From contig JACQQW010000124.1 in the NCBI GenBank assembly GCA_016206745.1, positions 1-5,402 of the forward strand: a stretch of 5,402 nucleotides of DNA, given 5' to 3'. The stretch comes from Candidatus Omnitrophota bacterium (GTDB lineage Bacteria > Omnitrophota > Gorgyraeia > Zapsychrales > Fredricksoniimonadaceae). The notes beneath the pieces are model-generated. The model saw only the letters and a program-made list of their open reading frames with translations. It had not been told where the DNA came from and made no database searches. A program made the translations under genes and the position numbers. Positions 1 to 5,402 of this stretch are shown here, one piece after another; positions within the stretch are counted from its first letter, which is position 1, and every line of letters starts with the position of its first letter.

Positions 1-80
1 AAGTTAGCGCCAAAAGTAACATTAACTTCGCCACGACAAAAAAAATTTCTATCGCTTGTTGCGGAATTCCTGTGCCACAC

Positions 81-95
81 TGTCAAAACTTGACA
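81..95. repeat. Short inverted repeat (TGTCAA / TTGACA)
   Basis: Six-base arms TGTCAA (81-86) and TTGACA (90-95) flank a 3-base centre, AAC. Each arm reads as a perfect -35 hexamer pointing outward, but no acceptable -10 lies 16-18 bases away on either strand, so I do not call promoters. It could be a protein-binding dyad or a small hairpin in read-through RNA downstream of msbA. The structure is seen; the function is unknown. Confidence 0.35.
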
Positions 96-99
96 ACGG

Positions 100-126
100 C
101 AATCGGTCCTGTCTAAGACCGCATTG
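100..126. repeat. Hairpin-forming dyad downstream of msbA
   Basis: CAATCGGTC (100-108) pairs with GACCG (117-121) plus ATTG (123-126). This gives nine base pairs with a single bulged C at 122 and an 8-base loop. Read in the msbA direction, the hairpin starts about 60 bases past the stop codon and is not followed by a T-run, so it is not a standard intrinsic terminator. It could stabilise or help end the msbA message, or it could be chance. The rest of 1-187 contains no gene that I can see, only a GC-rich stretch near 143-165 and an A-run at 39-46. Confidence 0.35.
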
Positions 127-187
127 GTCACATCACTGACTTCCGCGCGGGCGGGAGGCCGGCCCAACGGTGCAGACGATCTTGGTT

Positions 188-1987
188 TTATGAAGAGGCA
201 TGAAATTGCGTTTCGTAGAGCCTGCGGTAGAGCGGGGTATTAAACAGCAATTCATCGTGACGGCCCATGCCCACAATCTTGCCCGATTCAATGACTATTA
301 TTTTATCGGCTTTCATGATGGTGGACAAGCGGTGCGCGATGGCAATGACCGTGCGGCCCCGCATCAATTGGTCCAGGGCCTGCTGCACAAATTTTTCCGA
401 CTCGGAATCCAGCTGCGAGGTGGCCTCGTCCAAAATCAAAATAGGCGGGTCCTTAAGGATGGCCCGGGCAATGGTCAACCGCTGCTTCTCCCCGCCGGAA
501 AGCCTGAATCCCCGGTCTCCCACCATGGTGTCATAGCCTTTGGGCATTTTTTCAATAAAGGCCTGGGCAAAAGCGCTTTCGGCCGCCTGCCCAATCTGCT
601 CAGGGGAGGCTTCAAACGTGCCATAAGCGATATTATTGCGCACCGTGTCGTTAAATAAAATGGCCTCCTGCGTGACAATGCCGATTTGCGCCCGCAGGGA
701 CTTAAAAGACGTCTCCCGCACATCAATGCCGTCGAACAAGACCCTGCCGCCGGACGTGTCGTAAAAACGCGGGATCAGGTTCACCAGGGTGGATTTACCG
801 CCGCCGGTAGGGCCCACAATGGCCGCCAATTCGCCTTTCTTGATTTCCAAATTAATGTCTTGCAGGACCAGCCCCGAAGCTTTGTCATAAGCGAAAGCCA
901 CGTGATCAAAAACGATCTTGTCCTTGAATTCTTCCAGCACTTTGGGGCTGGGCGCCTCCATGACCGTGGGCTTGGTTTCCAGCACTTCATAAATACGCTC
1001 ACTGGCGGCCATGGCCTGATGGATGATCGCCTGCACATTGGCCAGCCTTTTGATGGGACGGATCACCTGTATGATGGAAGCAAAAAACAAGGCGAACACG
1101 CCGAAGGACAACCCCCCGTCCATGACCTGTTTACCCAAGAATAAAACAATGGCAATACCGCACACCGCCCCGGTGATTTCGGTAATGGGACCGACGATCA
1201 TCATGTTCTTCAACGATTTCATGCGCACCCTGTAATAGGCCTCGTTTTGCTGGCGGAAACGCTCGATTTCATATTTTTCCGTGCAGAAAGCTTTTAAAAT
1301 GCGCACCCCGGAAATGGTTTCCAGCAAGTGGGAATTGATGTCCGCCATCCGCTCCTGTGTGGTCCTGGATAATTTGCGCAGGCGCTTGGTAATGACCGCC
1401 ATGGGCCCGCCAATCAGGGGAAACATGATAAAAACGATCAACGTGCCTTTGAAGTTGACGGTAAAAGCAAAACCGATAAAAACCAAAATTAAAAACGGCT
1501 GTTTAAAAAGGTCGGTGACCGCATAGGACACCGCGTTTTCAATCACCCCCACGTCATTGGTGATGCGGGAGACCAGCTCGCCGGTGCGCTTGCGGCTGAA
1601 ATAATCCAGGGACAAGGTCTGGATGCGCTCAAACAGGCGGGAACGCACGTCGCGCATGACCCTTTGGGCCGTGTCATTCATCAAATAATCCGACCAGAAC
1701 AACACCGCCTGTTTTACGGCAAACATCGCCAGGAATGCCAAAGGGACCATCCAAAACAAGGCGTGCACTTCTATGGCATTGAGCCCGTTGACTATATTAT
1801 TGAGGAAGGCCGGGACTTTATTGGGCAGGATGATTTTTTTATTGGTAAAAATGCGGTCGATGACCGGCAGCATGAAGGACAATTGCACCCCTTCAAACAA
1901 GGAAGAAAAAACAATCAAAACAATGGCGCCGGTAAAACGCTGGCGATGGCCTTTGAGGAACGACAACAATTTAAAATAATTGCCCAT
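188..1987 (-). CDS. msbA: Lipid A export permease/ATP-binding protein MsbA
   Basis: This is a homodimeric half-size ABC exporter that flips core-lipid A across the inner membrane using ATP. With the chosen start it has 599 residues, close to the usual 580-600. The N-terminal ABC_membrane domain has six predicted helices near residues 17-43, 75-98, 150-174, 179-199, 262-285 and 293-311. The nucleotide-binding domain is complete: A-loop Tyr367, Walker A GPTGGGKST (392-400), Q-loop Gln440, signature LSGGE (496-500), Walker B ILILDE with Asp520 and catalytic Glu521, and H-loop His552. I chose ATG at 1987 because AGGG (1998-2001) lies 10 bases upstream and the protein then begins like the family. 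The open frame extends to 2122, but the 45 extra residues are Pro/Arg-rich, resemble no part of MsbA and would run into the divergent gene. It is transcribed alone, away from lpxB. Other lipid or peptide exporters share this architecture, so substrate rests on the lpxB neighbourhood. Confidence 0.88.
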   Translation of the reverse strand: MGNYFKLLSFLKGHRQRFTGAIVLIVFSSLFEGVQLSFMLPVIDRIFTNKKIILPNKVPAFLNNIVNGLNAIEVHALFWMVPLAFLAMFAVKQAVLFWSDYLMNDTAQRVMRDVRSRLFERIQTLSLDYFSRKRTGELVSRITNDVGVIENAVSYAVTDLFKQPFLILVFIGFAFTVNFKGTLIVFIMFPLIGGPMAVITKRLRKLSRTTQERMADINSHLLETISGVRILKAFCTEKYEIERFRQQNEAYYRVRMKSLKNMMIVGPITEITGAVCGIAIVLFLGKQVMDGGLSFGVFALFFASIIQVIRPIKRLANVQAIIHQAMAASERIYEVLETKPTVMEAPSPKVLEEFKDKIVFDHVAFAYDKASGLVLQDINLEIKKGELAAIVGPTGGGKSTLVNLIPRFYDTSGGRVLFDGIDVRETSFKSLRAQIGIVTQEAILFNDTVRNNIAYGTFEASPEQIGQAAESAFAQAFIEKMPKGYDTMVGDRGFRLSGGEKQRLTIARAILKDPPILILDEATSQLDSESEKFVQQALDQLMRGRTVIAIAHRLSTIMKADKIIVIESGKIVGMGRHDELLFNTPLYRRLYETQFHASS

Positions 1988-2039
1988 ATGAAGTTTACCC
2001 TGTGCCAGACGCGAAGCGCTTTGTCTTGGTTCAGGGTTG

Positions 2040-2068
2040 AATTTAGCATGGGGTTTGACATTTGTCGA
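2040..2068 (-). promoter_or_regulatory. Putative sigma70 promoter for msbA
   Basis: On the minus strand, TCGACA (2068-2063, 5/6 match to the -35 consensus) and TAAATT (2045-2040, 4/6 match to the -10) are separated by exactly 17 bases. A TG one base before the -10 gives an extended -10 character. The predicted start near 2033 would leave a leader of about 45 bases containing the AGGG ribosome-binding site of msbA. The spacer contains the -35 of the divergent promoter. Confidence 0.45.
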
Positions 2069-2083
2069 GGGGTTTGTTAGTAT
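2055..2083 (+). promoter_or_regulatory. Putative sigma70 promoter for oxidoreductase-lpxB
   Basis: A perfect TTGACA (2055-2060) is followed, after exactly 17 bases, by TAGTAT (2078-2083, 4/6 match to TATAAT). The expected transcription start, about 7 bases past the -10, falls at 2090-2091, which is the ATG of the oxidoreductase. The message may therefore be leaderless or nearly so. Its spacer contains the -35 of the msbA promoter on the other strand. Confidence 0.55.
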
Positions 2084-2090
2084 CCTTAAC

Positions 2091-3026
2091 ATGCGCAAAA
2101 TCGACATTGCCCTCATCGGCACAGGTTTCCTGGGGACCCGTCATTTAAAGACCCTGCATGCCCTGCGCCCTAAAGCCAATATCACCGCCATTTGCGACCA
2201 TCATCCGGACAAAGCCAGGGCCCTGGCCCGCCAATACCATGCCCCTTGCACGGCGGATTACCGGGACCTTTTGGGCAAATGCGAAGCCGTCAGCATTTGC
2301 ACGCCCACCATCACCCACGCCGAAATCGCCCAGTTCTTTTTGGAACACGGTGTGCACGTTTTTGTGGAAAAACCCATAAGCTACAGCCTCGATGAAGCGG
2401 ACGCGCTCATTGACCTGGCCCAAAGAAACAGCCGCATCCTGCAGGTCGGCCATGTGGAGCGTTTTAATGCCGCATTTGTGGCGGTGGAGCCGCTGCTGCG
2501 CGACCCCTTGTTCATCGAATGCCACCGTTTGAATTTGTTCCCCAACCGTTCGCTGGACGTCGGCGTGGTCATGGACCTGATGATCCACGACATCGACATT
2601 ATTTTAGGGCTGGTCAAATCGCCGCTCAAAGACGTGCAGGCGGTCGGCATCAATGTCCTTACGGCCAAGGAAGACATTGCCAATGCCCGCCTCACCTTTG
2701 CCAATGGCTGCGTGTGCAATGTCACGGCCAGCCGCATTTCCCCTGAAGTCACCCGCAAGATCCGCATCTTCACCAAAAACGCCTATATTTCGCTCGACTA
2801 TGCCAAACAAGAGGCCAATATGTACACCAAAGATGAGCGCGGCATCCACCGCAAGGGACTCCCCATTGAAAAAGACGAGCCGCTGAAAAAAGAACTGGAA
2901 CATTTCCTCGATTGCGCGCGCGAAGGCAAACAGCCGATTGTTTCGGGTGTGGAAGGCAAACAGGCCTTGAGCGTGGCCTTAAACATCACCCAAAAAATAT
3001 GGGAACACCGCAAGCATGTGCTTTAA
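2091..3026 (+). CDS. Gfo/Idh/MocA family NAD(P)-dependent oxidoreductase, possibly GnnA-like
   Basis: This is a 311-residue soluble sugar dehydrogenase of typical family length. The N-terminal Rossmann fold has the dinucleotide-binding GTGFLG (Gly10, 12, 15). The family's EKP motif is at 93-95 (Lys94, usually catalytic or substrate-binding), GHVERFN is at 120-126 region, and DLMIHDID near 162-169 supplies the usual Asp/His active-site pair. The C-terminal half is the GFO_IDH_MocA alpha/beta sheet domain. Position just before lpxB recalls Acidithiobacillus ferrooxidans, where gnnA, encoding a UDP-GlcNAc 3-dehydrogenase, lies with gnnB between lpxA and lpxB. GnnA and GnnB build the 3-amino sugar for amide-linked lipid A. 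That role is inference here, since no aminotransferase is visible. I chose ATG at 2091 because the Rossmann strand begins there; an in-frame TTG at 2037 would add 18 unrelated residues. No Shine-Dalgarno is present at usable spacing; GAGGGG at 2067-2072 is 18 bases away. Confidence 0.85.
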   Translation: MRKIDIALIGTGFLGTRHLKTLHALRPKANITAICDHHPDKARALARQYHAPCTADYRDLLGKCEAVSICTPTITHAEIAQFFLEHGVHVFVEKPISYSLDEADALIDLAQRNSRILQVGHVERFNAAFVAVEPLLRDPLFIECHRLNLFPNRSLDVGVVMDLMIHDIDIILGLVKSPLKDVQAVGINVLTAKEDIANARLTFANGCVCNVTASRISPEVTRKIRIFTKNAYISLDYAKQEANMYTKDERGIHRKGLPIEKDEPLKKELEHFLDCAREGKQPIVSGVEGKQALSVALNITQKIWEHRKHVL

Positions 3027-3029
3027 TAT

Positions 3030-4199
3030 ATGAAAGAAAAACCCAGAAAGGTCATTCTCATCGTCGCCGGCGAGGCATCCGGTGACATGCGCGCCGCGGG
3101 ACTGGTCAAGGCCGTCAAAAAGATTGACCCTGATATTCATTTCACCGGTGTGGGCGGCAAACACATGTCGGAGGCCGGGGTAAGAATATTGGCCGGCATC
3201 GACTGGTTGGGGGTGGTCGGCATTTGGGACGTCATCAAACATTTGCCGCTGATCAAACGCATTTTTGATTCCCTCCTGGCCTTTGCCCGGCGGGAACATA
3301 TCGATGCCGCCATTTTGGTCGATTACCCCGGGTTTAATCTGCGCCTGGCCCGCGCCCTTAAAGGCATGGGCATCAAGGTCATTTACTATATCAGCCCGCA
3401 GGTCTGGGCCTGGAAGGAAGGACGGATCAAGGCCATTCAAAAGACCGTTGACCGCATGCTGGTGCTTTTTCCTTTTGAGAAAGACATTTACGCCAAATAC
3501 GGCATGAACGCCGACTATGTGGGGCACCCGCTGGTGGATGAGGTCAAGGTCACGGAACCACCGTCGAGCGTCAAGGCGGGCCTGGGCTTTGGGCCGCATA
3601 TGCCCGTCATCGGCCTGATGCCGGGCTCCCGCATCAAAGAAGTCCAGCGCCACCTGCCCTTTATGCTCGAGGCCGCCAAAATCCTTTTGGCCGGGGACCG
3701 CAACCGCCGGTTTATAATCCTGAAAGCGGCCACGGTCCCCCGTGAGATGCTGGCCATGGCCATCCAAAAGACCAATGCGCCTGCCGTCATTTACGACGGG
3801 CCTGCCTATAACGGCATCGCCGCCATGGACGCGGGCATCGTGGCCTCGGGCACCGCGACCCTGGAAACCGGGCTCTTGCTGCGGCCCATGGTCATCCTGT
3901 ACAAGACCGCCTGGCTGACCTATTGGATCGCCAAGCTGTTCGTGAAAATCCCTTATATTGGTTTGATAAACGTAGTGGCGGGCAAAAAGATCGTCGAGGA
4001 ATTCATCCAGAATGACGCCACGGCCCAAAACATCGCCATGTCCGTCGAAAAAATATTCCGCAGTCCCAACACCTACGGGCAAATGACCAATGACCTGGCC
4101 CAGGTCAAGTCCCGCCTGGGCGCCTCCGGCGCCTCCGCCCGCGCGGCGGCAATTGTGGTGGAAGAATTAAATAATCTTTCCGCTCCAAAGTTGCCCTAA
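3030..4199 (+). CDS. lpxB: Lipid-A-disaccharide synthase LpxB
   Basis: LpxB is a GT-B-fold glycosyltransferase (family GT19) acting peripherally at the inner membrane. It condenses UDP-2,3-diacylglucosamine with lipid X to give the beta-1,6 tetraacyl disaccharide and UDP. At 389 residues it is full length. Visible family motifs are GEASGD (14-19), DYPGFN (98-103, with Asp98 matching the residue essential in characterised LpxB), ISPQVWAWKEGR (121-132), GHPLVDEV (165-172), PGSR (198-201, Arg201 also reported essential), SGTATLETG (273-281) and INVVAGKKIVEEFIQ (313-327). Nothing is missing. The start lies 3 bp after the oxidoreductase stop and has no clear Shine-Dalgarno, so translation is probably coupled to the upstream gene and the two form one transcript. 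The final 33 bp overlap the end of the convergent ATPase gene. Confidence 0.96.
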   Translation: MKEKPRKVILIVAGEASGDMRAAGLVKAVKKIDPDIHFTGVGGKHMSEAGVRILAGIDWLGVVGIWDVIKHLPLIKRIFDSLLAFARREHIDAAILVDYPGFNLRLARALKGMGIKVIYYISPQVWAWKEGRIKAIQKTVDRMLVLFPFEKDIYAKYGMNADYVGHPLVDEVKVTEPPSSVKAGLGFGPHMPVIGLMPGSRIKEVQRHLPFMLEAAKILLAGDRNRRFIILKAATVPREMLAMAIQKTNAPAVIYDGPAYNGIAAMDAGIVASGTATLETGLLLRPMVILYKTAWLTYWIAKLFVKIPYIGLINVVAGKKIVEEFIQNDATAQNIAMSVEKIFRSPNTYGQMTNDLAQVKSRLGASGASARAAAIVVEELNNLSAPKLP

Positions 4200-5318
4200 A
4201 AAATCCCGCCAGGGCAAAAAGTGGATCCCTTTGTCAATCCTTCCCGCGCGTTCATTGGTGACAACGATTGCTTTCTTTGGTCTGTATTCATCGTAGAACG
4301 TTCTTAAGCCTTTGACGTCGAGGTGGTCCACCCTGGAAGCGCCTTTAACTTCAATGGCAGCCTCTCCTCTGGCCAGAACAAAATCCACTTCCAGCCCTGA
4401 TTTGGTCTTCCAGTAATTAATATCAAAATCCAGGTCTTTATAACTGCCGTATGCCGTCAATTCCATAAAAATAAAATGCTCAAAAGCACGCCCAAATTCT
4501 TCGCCTTTCTCTTCCCCGATCTCCCTGTGCGTCAAAGCTCCTGCCAGGCCAACATCAAACAGATAGAATTTGGGGGCGCGTAAAATCACTGCGCGGTCCT
4601 GCCTTCTTTTAAAAGGTTCAATCATGCGGCCCAAAAGCGTGTCTTGCAATATTTGATAATATTCACGCACGGTCTTGTAATCCACGCCGCAATCCCTGGC
4701 CACATTGGAAAAATTTGTTATTTGCCCATGTGAATAGGACATCGCATCAAAAAAACGTGAAAAAGCGGGAATATTGCGCGTCAGCCCTTCTTCAAAGACC
4801 TCCTCTTTAAGATAATCATACGCATACGCTTTCAGTTCTTTTTTTGCGTTGGCCTCGATATAATGCAGCGGAACAAGCCCGTGGTTTAACGCCCTGAGTA
4901 AATTAAGGCGGTCAATTTCTGCAGAAACCAAAGGAAACAATTCAAACCGCCACGCGCGGCCCCCCAATAAATTCGCCTGACCGCGTTTTAATTTTCTTGC
5001 CGAAGAACCGCACATAATAAAACTGATCCGCATGTTCTCGATCATCCAGTGCACTTCATCCAGGATGGCGGGCACTTTTTGCACCTCGTCAATAATGACC
5101 GGGCCATGGATCGTTGATTTCATGCCGGACAATTCCTGGCGCAATAAAGACGGCCTCTTGACAAAGTCCATGTAAATATCATTATCAAGCAGGTCGAAAT
5201 AAACGCTTTTAGGGAAATGTTGGCGCAAAAAGGTCGACTTCCCCGTTTTGCGGGGGCCCCAAAGAAACGCGGATTTCCCTTTGGGCAAGTCCATTTTAAG
5301 AAATCGCTGAATGACCAT
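4167..5318 (-). CDS. AAA+ ATPase with C-terminal DUF4143 domain (COG1373-like)
   Basis: This is a 383-residue, full-length member of the AAA_14 + DUF4143 family; cellular role unknown. The N-terminal P-loop domain shows Walker A GPRKTGKS (21-28, Lys27), Walker B VIIDE (74-78) and a sensor-1-like CGSSARK (103-109), followed by GGRAWRFELFPL (119-130). A winged-helix-like stretch spans about 198-236. The DUF4143 part ends in a PD-(D/E)XK-type core: Glu280 and Glu286 in the leading helix, then EVDFVL (Asp312) and AIEVKGA (Glu323, Lys325). All key residues are intact, so ATPase and possibly nuclease chemistry may be preserved. No signal peptide or membrane segment is seen. The ATG at 5318 is well supported by AGGAGG (5334-5329) 10 bases upstream. 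The gene converges on and overlaps lpxB by 33 bp. Its G+C is lower (25 and 23 G+C in two hand-counted 60-base lines, against 40 and 32 in lpxB), which suggests acquisition. I see no partner gene in the window. Confidence 0.88.
   Translation of the reverse strand: MVIQRFLKMDLPKGKSAFLWGPRKTGKSTFLRQHFPKSVYFDLLDNDIYMDFVKRPSLLRQELSGMKSTIHGPVIIDEVQKVPAILDEVHWMIENMRISFIMCGSSARKLKRGQANLLGGRAWRFELFPLVSAEIDRLNLLRALNHGLVPLHYIEANAKKELKAYAYDYLKEEVFEEGLTRNIPAFSRFFDAMSYSHGQITNFSNVARDCGVDYKTVREYYQILQDTLLGRMIEPFKRRQDRAVILRAPKFYLFDVGLAGALTHREIGEEKGEEFGRAFEHFIFMELTAYGSYKDLDFDINYWKTKSGLEVDFVLARGEAAIEVKGASRVDHLDVKGLRTFYDEYRPKKAIVVTNERAGRIDKGIHFLPWRDFLGQLWSGKII
4191..4217. repeat. Hairpin straddling the lpxB stop codon
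   Basis: TTGCCCT (4191-4197) pairs perfectly with AGGGCAA (4211-4217) across a 13-base loop that holds most of the lpxB TAA stop and an A-run. The dyad lies at the junction of the two convergent genes and would form in both transcripts. Neither strand has a T-tract directly after the stem (the + strand continues AAAGTGG), so at best it is a weak or factor-assisted terminator. On the minus strand it sits inside the last codons of the ATPase gene. Confidence 0.35.
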
Positions 5319-5328
5319 TTAGGATATT

Positions 5329-5334
5329 CCTCCT
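5329..5334 (-). promoter_or_regulatory. Strong Shine-Dalgarno of the ATPase gene
   Basis: AGGAGG on the minus strand lies 10 bases before the ATG at 5318 and settles the start codon. The next bases can form a small AGGA/TCCT hairpin. The other genes here have weak (msbA, AGGG) or no visible Shine-Dalgarno, so this site stands out. Confidence 0.8.
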
Positions 5335-5353
5335 ATTTAGTTCAACTAATTAG
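5333..5353. promoter_or_regulatory. Operator-like palindrome at the ATPase promoter
   Basis: Arms CTATTTAGTT (5333-5342) and AACTAATTAG (5344-5353) match as inverted repeats at 9 of 10 positions around a single central C. The inner TTAGTT/AACTAA core is perfect. The site begins right after the -10 box, covers the predicted transcription start near 5348 and touches the Shine-Dalgarno. A dimeric regulator bound here would block transcription. The binding protein is unknown; the ATPase's own winged-helix-like segment makes autoregulation conceivable but untested. Confidence 0.45.
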
Positions 5354-5354
5354 A

Positions 5355-5383
5355 AGTATATACCCTAATTGGAAATACTTCAA
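5355..5383 (-). promoter_or_regulatory. Putative sigma70 promoter for the ATPase gene
   Basis: On the minus strand TTGAAG (5383-5378, 4/6 match to TTGACA) and TATACT (5360-5355, 5/6 match to TATAAT) are spaced by exactly 17 bases in an AT-rich stretch. The expected start is near 5348, which gives a leader of about 30 bases with the Shine-Dalgarno. The gene therefore seems to be an independent single-gene unit. Confidence 0.6.
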
Positions 5384-5402
5384 GAAAAACCTAAGTCCAC
5401 GC

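Noticed and set aside
1..28. AAGTTA / TAACTT inverted repeat at the left edge
   Set aside because: Six-base arms 16 bases apart in AT-rich sequence are easily due to chance, and the window edge hides any extension.
81..119. Divergent promoters from the two TTGACA hexamers at 81-95
   Set aside because: At 16-18 bp spacing the candidate -10 sequences match only three or fewer consensus bases on either strand.
200..1526. Several + strand open frames within msbA
   Set aside because: They lie opposite conserved ABC transporter motifs and have no domain or ribosome binding signal of their own.
2037..2090. TTG start at 2037 for the oxidoreductase
   Set aside because: It adds 18 residues before the Rossmann strand, lies upstream of the predicted -35, and its preceding AGGG is immediately adjacent rather than spaced.
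1988..2122. N-terminal extension of the msbA reading frame to an ATG at 2122
   Set aside because: The 45 extra residues resemble no MsbA sequence, overlap the start of the divergent oxidoreductase and would place the start upstream of the predicted msbA promoter. The ATG at 1987 has AGGG at good spacing.
2979..4082. Long (367-codon) open frame antisense to lpxB
   Set aside because: It is rich in Asp, Gly and His with no recognisable domain, as expected for the complement of a GC-rich real gene with strong codon bias. lpxB motifs on the + strand are unambiguous.
4191..4220. Intrinsic bidirectional terminator between lpxB and the ATPase gene
   Set aside because: The stem is good but is not followed by a T-tract on either strand, so I list it only as a hairpin.

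Overview
This window comes from a diderm (Gram-negative) bacterium that makes lipid A. It carries lpxB (lipid A disaccharide synthase), a Gfo/Idh/MocA oxidoreductase directly in front of it, and an msbA-type lipid A flippase on the opposite strand. The core genes are moderately GC-rich. No marker fixes the phylum. An oxidoreductase between lipid A genes is known from Acidithiobacillus and, from memory, from several deltaproteobacterial and candidate-phylum genomes (Omnitrophota-like lineages are one possibility). Taxonomy remains a guess.

Layout: positions 1-187 are non-coding and contain two adjacent dyads, with no gene visible. msbA runs leftward from 1987 to 188. A 103-bp intergenic region (1988-2090) separates it from a rightward two-gene unit, the oxidoreductase (2091-3026) and lpxB (3030-4199), which are 3 bp apart. 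A leftward AAA+ ATPase/DUF4143 gene (5318-4167) converges on lpxB and overlaps its 3' end by 33 bp. The last 84 bases hold this gene's ribosome binding site, a palindrome and a sigma70-like promoter.

How the genes work together: LpxB joins UDP-2,3-diacylglucosamine and lipid X into the lipid A disaccharide at the cytoplasmic membrane. MsbA then flips the core-lipid A product across that membrane. The oxidoreductase may be a GnnA-like UDP-GlcNAc 3-dehydrogenase that would feed amide-linked lipid A precursors, but its usual partner, the aminotransferase GnnB, is not in the window. The msbA and oxidoreductase-lpxB promoters read from sequence interlock, so polymerase could probably occupy only one at a time.

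The ATPase gene looks like an accessory acquisition. It has lower G+C by hand-counted samples, its own strong promoter and Shine-Dalgarno, and belongs to a family of unknown function that is scattered among bacteria and archaea. I did not find a clearly new multi-gene system. The most notable points are the interlocked divergent promoters with a possibly leaderless oxidoreductase message, and the operator-like palindrome at the ATPase promoter.
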